Positions 32,150-44,500 of a stretch of 64,000 nt of DNA are shown in pieces. The notes under the pieces were generated by a model. The model worked only from the letters and a program-made list of their open reading frames with translations. It was not told the origin of the DNA and did no database searches. The stretch's first letter is position 1. Each line of letters begins with the position of its first letter. Source of the DNA: Isoperla grammatica (Eukaryota > Arthropoda > Insecta > Plecoptera > Perlodidae); NCBI GenBank assembly GCA_945910005.1, contig OX246739.1, positions 35,226,608-35,290,607 of the forward strand. The letters are read 5' to 3'. Both the position numbers and the translations under genes were made by a program.

Positions 32150-34877
32150 GGACGTTTTACTTAGTATTGGTTCTAATTTTTGGGTTGTGAAGTACGAATA
32201 ATGTACTATTTATTTAATTATGAGTTTAAGAAGTAAAAATACTCCGAATCTCGAAACTGGTCATTCGACTTTCTAGGTGTTTTCTTTGGCTATTTATTTG
32301 CAATGCAACATAAAAACTTGATTTAGTAAATTTATGTTCAATTATTTTAAAATGTATTATAAGCACGGTTTCAACAAACTTTTAGTCGAGAGATTAATCG
32401 TTAATCGGAGATTTTCTCCTAACAGTCATGAAGTCTGCAGCTTCGTTGTATGCGTTGTATGTATTCGTTGTATGTACAATGTACATGTTTGTTGAAACCA
32501 TGGCAGCCAATTCGAGATTATCAAACAGTAAATTAACAAAGTTTTGTGAATTCGGACCTTAGATAAAAAGAGCAACCCAGGTACTGGACTTGAAGTTAGG
32601 GTAAGTGCTATAGATTCTATATTAGTTTTGCTTGAAAGCCGAGTTTACATCCACTTAACGTTCGTGAAATAACTTTCCCCAAGTTATTAGTTGAGCCGTC
32701 TAAATTGAAATTTGTCAAATTCACGCTACACATTCTATACGCCAAGCAAAGCCATGACCAAAGTTAAGTAGGTTTCAACTTTGAAGAAGTTGGTTAATTA
32801 GCTATGCTGCTCGACGCAAACCTGTCATGGCTTCCTTTGTCAAACACCTGACACCGCACTTTAAAAATATCTAGATTATGAAAATAGCCAATTTGGCCAT
32901 GTTTCTTCAGGACATTACATTGAATAATATGCACAAATCAAAGAAAGATGCAGAAATGGAGTTGTCTTCCCTTGTTAGCCTCCTCAATCGTAACAGGGTC
33001 GAAAATGATATCGATTCTACCCAAAATAAGTTCAAGCAGCAAAAAATGTGTTTTTACTGCCAGTAAATAAATTATGCTATTTAATGTATACTTCAATTAT
33101 TTTAAGTATACTTATTAGAAATTGTTACAATAACCAATCCTCTAAGAACGACACTGAAATATATTTTACTTGACTCTGGCTGTAGTAAGACAACATCGGT
33201 ATATATCTCTGCTACAAGATTGTTGCTAAATCAGACCTATTTCGTTTCTTTACGGGAAATGGTAGTCGCACGTTAAGTGCACAAAAGATTAATTTTGTAA
33301 TTATGTCTCAAGAATGCTACATATGTATACACGTGACACGTGATACACGAAATCAAACATCCAAGTTTATAGCGCCCTCTGTTTTGTGGTCTCTTAGACT
33401 GAATGTTAAATACATCTTACATTATTATGAGTTTATGGTTTTTATTTGTATTGCATTTTTATTATTTATTATGGATATAATAATCAAAATAACTACCTTA
33501 ATGATTAATTATAAATTGTATATCATTCAGTATGTAAGGCTTACCAAACCTCAGTACGTGTTATAGATTTAGTTTTTCGATTTCGAGTAGCATTCTTGAG
33601 ATATATTTAGAAAAATGAAAATCACATGCGATTTTTATACAAAGATTATCCTCCTAGAACTAGAAGTACAGAATTTAAATGCAAAGCTCTAACACAGAAT
33701 TGTTTGATGTTATTTCTTATCGACTGTTCATAATCCATTGGAGAGATGCCTTACAACAGAGTCGAGCAGCATTTCGTCACTGAGGTATGACGTCAACATG
33801 ATGCCTTGTAAGTTGTAACAGAGTCGAGCAGCATTTCGTCACTGAGGAATGACGTCAGCATGAAAGAAGAAAGTGCGGAGCTTCTATACACACTTGTAAG
33901 TATTAACAAGTCAAGCATGAACTGGATTAACACGTCATGCACGTCACATGATCTGATGTATCGATCTTCATAAAAGCACGAACCAATGATAATATGGTTA
34001 CCACGTATAAATGTTGAACTTGTAAAACTTTGCGTGGAAGCTTTCAATCAAAAGTCAGTTTATGGAGCTGTGAATAAATCATTCGAACTACCCGGTCAAA
34101 CACACAAAGATACACTCTGTAAAATAGCTTACAAAGTGCGCTACAGTTTATTTGCTTGGAGCTTCATGGTTTGCTGTCAGATGTTGTTAAAACAGACACA
34201 ATCACTTTATTATTTTAATTATTATACTTAAAGTATTATCTATTGATTTTGAATCAAATTCAAACTAAAACCTATTCCAGTATTTATTTGAAGTTAATCA
34301 TAATATTCTGCCTGATAATAATATTGAACTGATTAACAAAGAAGGACAATAAATAGTATACAACTAATTATTATGCAACTGATAAGAAATGTGTATTTCT
34401 ATTTTATTGTCTACCCACGCTACACAATACTGGTTTTCAGTGTGGTCATCAGAATTTTATGACCAATATAATTATTATTATTTTCTTTGTTTTGAAATAA
34501 TGTTGTCGTGTTTTTAACGTCTTTTCTTTGGAAAAGAGCTTGTTCGTGTTGTGCAGTTGGTATCAAGCCAAGAAACACTGTGCTGATTACACCTAATCAT
34601 AGTTAAGTCAACTAGTCCATAAAAGAAATGCTCTCTTATTAAGTTATTATCCTAATGATAGTTCGTGATTTTTTGTTTATAAAAGATGAATCAGAGATTT
34701 CATTAATAGATTGATAGGAGTAAATAAATATATACCTTACCTGATTCAAGCAAATTATATCCGTTTAAGTTCTAGTAATGTCCCTACGAATGGGGTAGGC
34801 TAAAATTATAACAGAGCATTACATTGATTTGCTTCCCTTCTCGTAGCTAAATAGCACTGGGCGAATATTGAGATTGA
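32150..34877. other. Downstream of the lysozyme gene; no gene seen
   Basis: The region begins with the lysozyme 3' UTR. The first AATAAA I see is at 33066-33071, so the UTR end is uncertain. It also holds an inverted pair GGTTTCAACAAAC (32367-32379) with GTTTGTTGAAACC (32487-32499), and a tandem duplication of about 61 bp (33757-33865) around GAGCAGCATTTCGTCACTGA. The rest is AT-rich without supported exons. Confidence 0.5.
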
Positions 34878-35053
34878 GGGTCAAATGCATAGTCGTTCCT
34901 CACGTGCTCCTCAACTCAGCCTTTCCTCATACTTGCCCAACCACCAATCACAGAGCAGCATTTCCATGTGGACTGCTCCGTGATTGGTGTTTGGGCGAGT
35001 TTGAGGAAAGGCTGAGTTGAGGAGCACGTGAGGAACGACTATGCATTTTGCCC
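34878..35053. mobile_element. MITE, 176 bp, TGA duplication
   Basis: Long arms (about 60-75 bp) start GGGTCAAATGCATAGTCG and end CGACTATGCATTTTGCCC, with TGA on both sides (34875-34877, 35054-35056). The 3-bp duplication and GGG ends resemble Harbinger-type MITEs. The arms contain TCCTCACGTGCTCCTCAACT. Confidence 0.75.
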
Positions 35054-35056
35054 TGA

Positions 35057-38000
35057 GTCATGCAAACAGTACTTGGACATTCCATTCTTCAACTAGTATC
35101 TCAATTAAAACTCCGCCCATCAGTAGCGTTCCCTCTATGTAATAATATTTACCACAACGTATCTATAGTATAAGGTGTTGTCGTCATAGATTATGCAATG
35201 CTGAAGTTAAGTAAATACCAACCTCAATTTAGTTGCATCTTGTTCTCTTCAACGGTACCGTACAATGATACTATCAGTACATCTGTTGGGAGGCGTTTTC
35301 AAGGCGCATTACGCTACGTGTCAAGAGAACATCAAGAAGATACCATGAAAACTCGCGGTGAATTCCGTTAAAATTGACCACACGTGGAGCGACCGTCTCT
35401 TCTGAGATACAGCTCAGGCAACAGTACACCGAAGCCGGGTATAACATTGAATAAACCTGAAACACTGGTTCCACTTTCGACTTATATATGTCTGTAATCT
35501 GAGCCTACCGCATCGTACCCCGTATTATGTGGTATCTTTGTTCCCACAGCACTCATGTTAAGACCGTTAGTATATTGTTAAGCGCGTTGAAGAAAAGGGA
35601 CTATAATAGAGTGAAATTTTGCCTGTTTTTCGCTTCTGTTATGCAAATTATATGCAAATGTAAAAGTGTGCGTTCGTAGGAGATAACATTAATGCTTTAT
35701 AAAGTAAAACACATTTTATGTTGAGATAAATCATATAGATTGAATGATAATGAATGATGCATTGATTGAATGAATGAATGAATGAATTAATTAATTAATT
35801 ATAATTAATTAATGAAATAGAAATTTTATGATTTCATTCAAACTGAAGGAAATGTTGGACCGTTTTCTTGAAGATTGTCTAATCTTCATGTATTCCATCA
35901 CGGGAACCAACACCCTCAATTGTAATTTCTCAGTAAATCATTTAAAATAGTCACTAATGTTGCGTTCCACAATGATGATGATTCTTGTTGTGTTATTAGT
36001 CGTGTCACTATTATTGCAATCATACTATTTGAGACGATGTAGGTAATAGATGACAATGGAGGATAGTTACAAGAAATCCTTGCCTTATGCGGGATAAAAA
36101 ACCCTAGAAATGTTCATGTTTTCCCGCCTCTTTCACAGAGATGACCATATCCGGCGTAGGCGCACTTCCATTGGCGCCATTTGCGATCAATGGCGTTGCC
36201 ATGGTTCCTGATGTCTCGCAGAAGCGCCAACAGATAGCGCCAGATGTGTGAGTTTGGGCGCCCATTTCACGGGCCGATAACAGTGTCCAACACCTTAATA
36301 CTACCTTGAAGACCTTAATTTAAAAGCGTGTGTTTATTGATAATTGAAAATTGATTCATTACCTTAATCTACGTTTAATAATTGATGGTATTCCCATTGG
36401 AACAATAAGAAGCTGAATGTTGAATTCCATATAAACAAGAAATCCTATAATTCATCCGAATTTAATATGAATTAACTCATCTACATTAAAGGTAATAAGA
36501 AATTAACTGGAAGAGAAGTCGATTTATGACACCAAAAAAGCACCTGTACGGAAACTGTCGAGCTTGCAGCGTCTTTGGTTTCCCGTTCTTAGCAAAAAGT
36601 TTAATTAAATACGACCCGACATTGCGCGGGCTATACATCATACGCCAGCCGTCAAACTCTTGCAGGGGTGAGGGATATAGGGCTAGACTATAGGTGCTCC
36701 ACTCTGTCTTGTCCCACGCTGACGTCATGGGCAATATATCATACGCGAGCCGTCAAACTCTTTTCACAAGGTTGCTGTGGAACTACTTTAGTAAAGTTCC
36801 CATCCGCTTTAGAAGTGCAGACTTTTTCGAACCAAGGCGCATAATTGGTGAATAGAGTTGAAATGGTGAGCGATTTAATCATTCAAATTCCTTGAGTTAT
36901 CCAATTAGAAGTACTTATTCCCTGTTGCAAATTTTGCAAGTTGGTGAGAGATAAAGCAATGGTGAGAAATAAAGCAGTAAGAATTAAAATGGTCGTTTTG
37001 TTCTTGACTTTGTGGTCTGCAACGGACAAATTAGAGTGGGCTATCGATATACGTTAAATTATACTTCCCTTTTATGTAACTTTATTGCTTTCTTTGTGAA
37101 ATTAATGTTTCTATCATAAATCAACACTTTTTTTATTATTATTCTTCCATGTTCGGAATAACTAAATCCAAAACAATTGAATTGCTATTGTCTGCTTCGA
37201 TATGACAGTTCGCAAATTAATTTGCACATGACAGAAGAAAAGATTTATTATCCATGGCTCGCTTGTTTTGCATAATGATTGAATCATTGAAACTTCACAA
37301 GAAACTGGATTCGGATATAGGCCCAATTATATGATGGTAATTGATTGAATGAATTGACATCTAAATTATAAAACGCCAAGCCGGCTCTACATTTTTAGAA
37401 TATTCAAATATGGGTAGATGGCATATCCCATTCCCCTTCTCTGTAGCTTAGTGGAAATATTTATCATAATATTTTAATAGTGTATGTAACCAAGACGGTA
37501 CTTTAAAATATAGGGAGTAAATTGTATGTACAGTTAGGCAACTTTGGGAAAGAGTTCCGATAATCCAATGCTTTATCGGAGGGGGTCTTGCCTATAAATG
37601 CCAATTCGTTTACTGCCAATTACCATTTTGTTCCTCCAACGCCATAACGTTTGTTTAATTTTTGGATTAAAATGGTTTTAGTAATAATTCCATGCAAAGT
37701 ATGTAGATATTATTTTTCAAAATTAAAAGCATTTTCCCAACTTAAATGAAGTGAAAAATAAATTATAAGCTTTATGTATTTATATATACGAACCTAAAAA
37801 TACAGTCAAATTCCATGAAAACTCGACTAAAATGAAATGTCCACTGAAATTTGAGCATACTTTCTAATATCCGTTGAGTGTATCATACCAATCATAAGTC
37901 AATTGATAACGAATTATATAAGTTTTAGGTTATCCCTCATTTTTATGTAAATTGACTGTTTTATAGTGATTAACATTATGATATTAACAACGTTTAGTTT

Positions 38001-41000
38001 TTAGACAAATCCAAAATCTCATCTAATTTGGTTGTGACGAGTGACAGTTCAGTGCACTGATTGGACGTGACTAAGCTTTAGCTAATTAATTGAGCTTCGT
38101 GCAGTCGTTGTCATTAGTCACTAATTAGTAGTTAATCTGTGTGTGACGTAAGCGAAAGGCCAAACCCTTGTTTGCTACTACCACAAGGAAGCTTTCCACC
38201 GCACTGTCAGTTATTTACAGATCTGAGAAGTATATGGCCTGCTTGTAAGCCACTAAACAAAGTTGCAATCTTAAGGCTCCACAGCTGAGTGTTTTGCTTT
38301 ATATGTAGAATAAGTAAAATAAAACAATTGAGTAATTTAACATGTTGCATAACTATTGTCTATGTCCTGCTGAGGGTACTGAAATATTTTACTTTTGAAC
38401 CTACTAAAATAAATAATAACTGTTACTAAATTTTGATGATTTAAAAAATAAATATTATTTTTCTTGGGTACTAAATAGATACGATTTCTAAATACACATG
38501 GATAAATACATTTATCTGTCTTTAAATGGCAACCACACAACATTTCAGAAATCTGATTCTTACCGAGGACAAAAAACTAAATTATCCCTTGTGTAAACTG
38601 AAATGTGTTTATGAACTAACTTTTGCTCAAATTCCTAGAAATTAACAATAAAATTTCGTTGAATTGCTTGCCCTCAAAGTTCGGAGAGTGGAGACTTTTA
38701 CCTACGGTATAGACCTGAGATTAAGCCTACTGCTACAACCTCTATGGTCCACGCTGGTTATCGCGATGAGCGTAACTACCGACGCATACAAACCTCAGAT
38801 CACTGTTTTAGCAACAATAAACATATTCTTGGCATTCTTTCACTTTTCCGCAGTACAGACTGCACAAGTATCATAAGTTACGCGCGCTGTGCTAGACATT
38901 TCCAGTGATCCAACCCAAGGTAGTAAATTAACTCTAATGAATCTGTTTCAAGTATATAGATGGTAGGAACTATGAGAAGTACAAAATTAGAAGACTTCTT
39001 CGTTAGCATGAAACTATAAGCTAAGTTGGGGCAACTCTCTCTGACGTTAAATAAATACTCCAACTATAATGACCGCAGATAAAATAAAAAGCTATATCCA
39101 AAACGGAATCCTCTTCCAGAAAAACGCGTACTAATTATAAGAAGTGTGGAAAATGACTAGTTAAAAAAGTTATTAAGAAGTTTCTCTCAAAGCACACGCT
39201 ATCAAATTATCTTCCTTCCTCGTCTCCCGGAACTAAGTATAACGCATAAACTGTCGGAATATACTCCAATGCATTTTGCTTTTTATCGGCTGGGTTGGTC
39301 CATTTTCGTTCTGACGCGTTTGCTGTTTACCCTTCCTATCATTTAATGTAATCAAATGGGGTTAATACGTTTTTTGCTGTTTTGTCGGTGAATGAGAAAT
39401 AAATACATCCCGTTTTTAATGACCGGGGTGCTTATTTAACTCGAGTGCCAAGGATAATTAGATTTTAAAGTATCATTTATTTCCATACCGAACTCATATC
39501 ACTTTAGTTTCAAAAGTTTGAGCAACCCCCGTTTTAAATAAACGCTGAAGAGGAGGATAAAAGGGCTATTTGTTTCAGTATGAAACTTTAAAAATATCAG
39601 GATGTCTGAACATGTATAATAATAGTAACTACTCTATCTTATTCATGTACAGTTATAATTCTTAATAATTCTTAATCTTAATTCTTATTCATCTTATGGT
39701 AAGTTGACTGAAATCTACAAAATAAAACACAACTTTGGAGATATTTGCAATAATCGTACTCGTTTTTAGTTCTTTTTAAATGCCAAATTTGGGATAATGG
39801 AATAAAAAGTAAACTTGAAATTCAATAACAGTTTAAAATTGTTATTTATTGTTTAATTTTAGAACTCGTTATTCAGAGTAATATTTGTTTTTTTATGAAT
39901 GGTAAATCCATATGTGGAATAACTGAAATTTGATAGAAGCGTTTCGAGGATCTACACTTTTATGTGCCTCTATGGCCCATGTGTGGCAACTATCTGACTG
40001 TCCTAAGCGCTCTAGGTTGGCCGAGCGTTTGGCTAACTCATGGCTGGCCGGGTGTCTGGCTAGCCGGGTTGGACTGCCAATAACTCGTAGGTACATAAAC
40101 ACCGCATGTGTCACTCACGTTTTCATTCCGGCTAGCCATATGAGACCCTAACAGTGCCCAAACAGATGTGCTACTAGGGTATGATACTTATTAATTACGT
40201 TGAAACTGGTGTTATCTTTATTGTTTCAAACTATTTAGGGTAATTGGCAATGTAATTACTCGGCTTTAGCAGCTTATTACAATTATATTCTCCCAACTTT
40301 CGGTAAAAATATAAGTTGTTAAAAGCAGTCAGCAACAAATGTAACTTATGGTGATTTTAAGTTACACAGAAAAGTTACTTTTCCAAATCATGATTCTAGC
40401 ATCAAAAAGGAAACTAAGTTTACAAAAAAGTTACAAAAAATAACGTGTTACTTTTCTAAAGTTCCTATCAAACAATGTTACATTGCTTTCAGTTGACGTA
40501 TCATCGTTAATCGTCTCGATTGTCATCGTTGTCAAATACGTATTGTGAACCTTTTCTTTAATTTACCAGTGAGAGTAAAATATAACGTTTATTATCGTAT
40601 TTTCCCAGTTTATGATATTACTTGGATGCATTGTCTTGTTATTAACACCTAATACCTTGTCTAGTTCCTTGCTTCGATTCACCTAGGCCAGCATTGTTTC
40701 GCAGCGAATAATTGGGGTGTTTGGTTTGAATTCAGCCGGCATTGTTCAGTGTTCACGGCTCCCTAGCGACTGGGCTGCGAGAACGGCTGCGGCGTCCACA
40801 GAATGCCAATTGCAGATTTCTCTCTCGCGCCGAGAAGCGCCGCCTGTTTTAAATGGGTAATGATTCTGCTATAGTATCATAAAAAAAACTCTTTTTCGCG
40901 GAGGCAGAACAACTCATCTCACTCGTTCGTGGCTAGAGCAGTGGCGTAGCGTCCAGTTTATCATGCGTTTATACTATTTCTGTTTAAATGTTTAATTCAT

Positions 41001-41070
41001 GTTTTCTGGTTTTACGGTTTTGGTTATGGTAGACAGATTTGACAGAATATCTCAGTCAAACGTCTGGTAT
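35057..41070. other. AT-rich region without supported genes
   Basis: A diverged repeat related to 61236-61400 lies at about 35260-35460 (shared words TCTGTTGG and GCGACCGTCTCTT). A GAAT/TTAA tract is at 35755-35815. A GC-richer patch at 36120-36300 contains TTGGCGCCAT-like words. A segment at 36610-36780 shares CGCTGACGTCATGG with 56282 and 61503. A further copy of the dispersed repeat is at 38829-39030. No splice-supported exon was found. Confidence 0.45.
38829..39030 (+). repeat. Dispersed repeat family, copy 3
   Basis: It matches GGCATTCTTTCAC, GTACAGACTGCACAAG, CCAACCCAAGGTAGTAAATT and GATGGTAGGAACTA. More diverged than the other copies. Confidence 0.5.
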
Positions 41071-41074
41071 GTAT

Positions 41075-41565
41075 AAGTACAGCAGTAGTACATATACAAG
41101 GGTGCAAAGAAAGACAACGAGAAGGCCAAATATAAGGGGCGAATAAATCTCTATAGCCATGTACAGAGGTGGACTGAAGACTAAATACTACACAAGTACA
41201 ACAATGTATTAGTACAGTAGTACATATGCTAGGGTCAAATAAGAGCCAGATAGAAGGCCAAATGTAAGGAGCGAATAAATCTTTGTAGCCATGTATAGCC
41301 TACAAAGGTGGACTATGATTAAACTAGACTGAAAACTAAGTACTTCACAAGTACAACTATGTATGCGTACACTCGTACAGTAGTGCATATGCTAGGGGAA
41401 AATAAGAGCCAGCTAGAAGGCTTAATGTAAGGGGCGAACAAATCTCTATAGCCATGTACAGAGATGGACTTAGACTAAACTAGACTGAAGATAAGTACTT
41501 CACAAGTACAACTGTGTATAAGTACAGTAGTTCATACGCTAGGGTCAAAAGAGATCCAGTTAGAA
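41075..41565. repeat. Diverged tandem repeat, four units of about 135-163 bp
   Basis: Unit landmarks GTACAG[C/T]AGTA, GGGGCGAATAAATCT, TAGCCATGTA and CACAAGTACAAC recur, with unit starts near 41077, 41212, 41375 and 41521. The spacing varies because of small indels. No coding signal. Confidence 0.8.
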
Positions 41566-44500
41566 GGATAGACAAAAGACGTGGTCAGAAAACCACATAT
41601 CATATGAACAACAACTGTCCACAAACGTCCACGAGGATAAGTTCAAACACACACAACCATAAAATGCAATACGAATAAAAGTATGGGCCGCCAGCAAAGC
41701 TGCACTCGCAAAACAAAATATAAAGTAAGTGCACAGAAACGCGTGCGCAAAGACCACAACTGTATAATTGGATCTAAAAGAAGAGTTATGCATGGATGCT
41801 AGCACAACGCAACGCAAAACAACTAAAACAACAAACTTGAAGCAAGAGGAAACATCACAGTGCTAAACCAATGCCGTGAGCTCCCGACATCCCCGCACCG
41901 GAACAAGGCCACATTTATAAATATTATAATATACTTTATTAACCTTGCTTGCTACCATGTTTGTACCATGTTTCACAATTTCATACATTTCTTATCTTAA
42001 TATAATAGTCATCAATAATACACCACAGTATTTTCATAGCAATCTAAAATCTTGTTTTATATCCGTTTTTGACTTTCTTCTTTAAACTTGTTTACATTAT
42101 TTACAAATGTTATGTCCTTTGGTAGTTTGTTGTATTCTCTTATGCCGGTATTAAGCACTGATCGTTGATGTTTATTTGAGTTGCGCAATGCACACACTCT
42201 TATACGAATAGTTCGTTGTATCTAGTTGGTCTTGTATCTCTTCCATGGTCTTCCTACACACTCTTTTTGCTTCAAGGTAATTTGGCATTCGTTTGTTTTC
42301 TATTTTGAATATAAAAGGTAACTGTAAGATCAGAATAACACAACTCGTTTAACATCCCATGTATCGGGGTTAGTTTAGTAAATTTTATAATACAGCGCAT
42401 CGCTTTGTTGCATTGACTCGTTATATGGAGATGAGTTGACGGTAAAAGAGACATTCTTTATCTACTGCATGGCCATGCTGATAATGAGGTGATCAATCAC
42501 GATGTTTTTGAGTTGTTGTGTACAGAAAACTGGGAATCCCCCAAACTAAACTAAAACAACCAAAGCTCGAATTATAATCTACGGAAGGATCTGAAAGCTT
42601 TGCTCGTTTTTCTTTGCAAAAAACGGGAAAATCCACGTTCATTAATTATCGTCATATAAGTTTTAGTTTGCGTGGGGAGTCTGTCTTTGCACACGAAGTT
42701 GAATGACGTCAACTTAGGCTATGTCTACAATGTCAGAAGAAGTGTGAAGCTTGAATACATCTAGAGAGCTCGCTTTAGTTGCACGATGCTGCATGACAAA
42801 GTTACTGAGCGCAAATACAAAGTTGTAATGGTCTTATGTTTATGATGTTTGAAGAACATGTCTACACAAATATAATCGAATCTACATGTTACAAATACCA
42901 TGTTACCGGATGAGTGAACATGTAACCCATAACGCAAGAAGGCGATGGATGCTGCCAAAACTTGCTGAAGTTGTTGGCCGTGTGTTTAGTATTAAACATT
43001 AAATGTGTTTTAGTTTTAACGTGTTTCTTACCTTGTTTTATGACATTTCTCCTCATTTAAAATTTAAATGTTTAATTACAAACATATCTTACGGAGTTTG
43101 AGCTACCATTCCAACTAAGTTTATTAATTCTTTGCTTAGATACTTCCAAGCTGGTTCTATTTCTTCAGTAAACATTGTATTTTACAAACAGGCAAACAAT
43201 ATGCCAAACTTCCATGGTATGCTATGAGTGAACTTAATTAATTTCTTAGTTTTATATTACGACATTAAAAAAGCTCTATACATTCAGTATTATTTGTAAC
43301 AAAATAGTTGCATTCATAATAACTATATAGTCTCGTTCCTACCATTAGAAATTGACAGGTTTTATTAGAAAGCCAACATTTTCATTCCACCAAAAAACAA
43401 TTCGATATCCAGTTTATTTGGAACAATAGCTTTTGGATGGCGTCGTTATATTTAGATTATTACTATTACTATAAAGAAATCTTAAAACGAATTGTCTTGC
43501 ACAAGTCATTGAGGTTTGAATATATTTAATTTGGAAATCTTTCTACTTCATTCACTGTTGATGTGGAAATTCTCCATTATATTCTTCAACACGAATAATA
43601 TTTGTCTAGAACTTAAAAACCCCATTCTAGAAATGATGTTCTTTTTTAATAGCGAGGAAGCCGTTAAATAAAATACATGCATTTCCTTTGTATAATGGTA
43701 AACCCGTTCAAACTCTCCCATTACTTAGTTTAACATTATCAACATCGTGAAACGGAAGTAGTGCGGAATACATTTTGTGGTCATTATGCTCCTGAAAAGA
43801 GTTTTAAATCTAGACGAATGTATTTCTTGCCGCATTACTTGTAGAGCTTTCAACATCATGGCGTCACGACATTCGCGTGTTATCATTGTACTCAAATACA
43901 GCACGAAACATTAGGTGCGCCGATTTGCATAAGCAGTAATTCTCCAGTAGAGAGTCAATGTGTTTTGAAGGTTAATAGGTTGTACATATCTCTATGTATC
44001 TCTAATTACATAAGAATATTCTATCTGGATGCTGAAGTGGTAGGCTGAATCCGTGGTACATCGTGTATTCTTTGATGGCTATAATTTCTGATTTTTGCAA
44101 TCCTGATGGTGGTTTGATTACCGTTTCGTTTCATAAAAAATGTCTGCTCTTTTTCCTGTACACTTTATACTTTTCATGTTATTTTTTTTGTTTTTTCTAT
44201 TTTTTTAATTTTAAATATTAATATTTGTTACCGTCTTACTTTCTACGTGTTAATGTAAATTTATGTTCATATTTAAGTCACGTAAGTTCCACATAAGTTT
44301 TTATTCACACACCCATCACAATCAGTGTTGTGTTCTTATATCACGTGTGAAACTTATAGTAATATTGATTAATTTGTAAATTATTTTTGTAACTAAATCG
44401 AGCAGTTACTAAAACCACGCACATCAACTATAGTTAATTTTAACCAACAATGCTGTCAATTTTATAACTCACTACATACAATGAAAATATAAAATTCATC

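Noticed and set aside
41935..42460. Possible LINE reverse transcriptase remnant on the minus strand
   Set aside because: The translated fragments contain many stops and I could not identify any conserved reverse-transcriptase motif.
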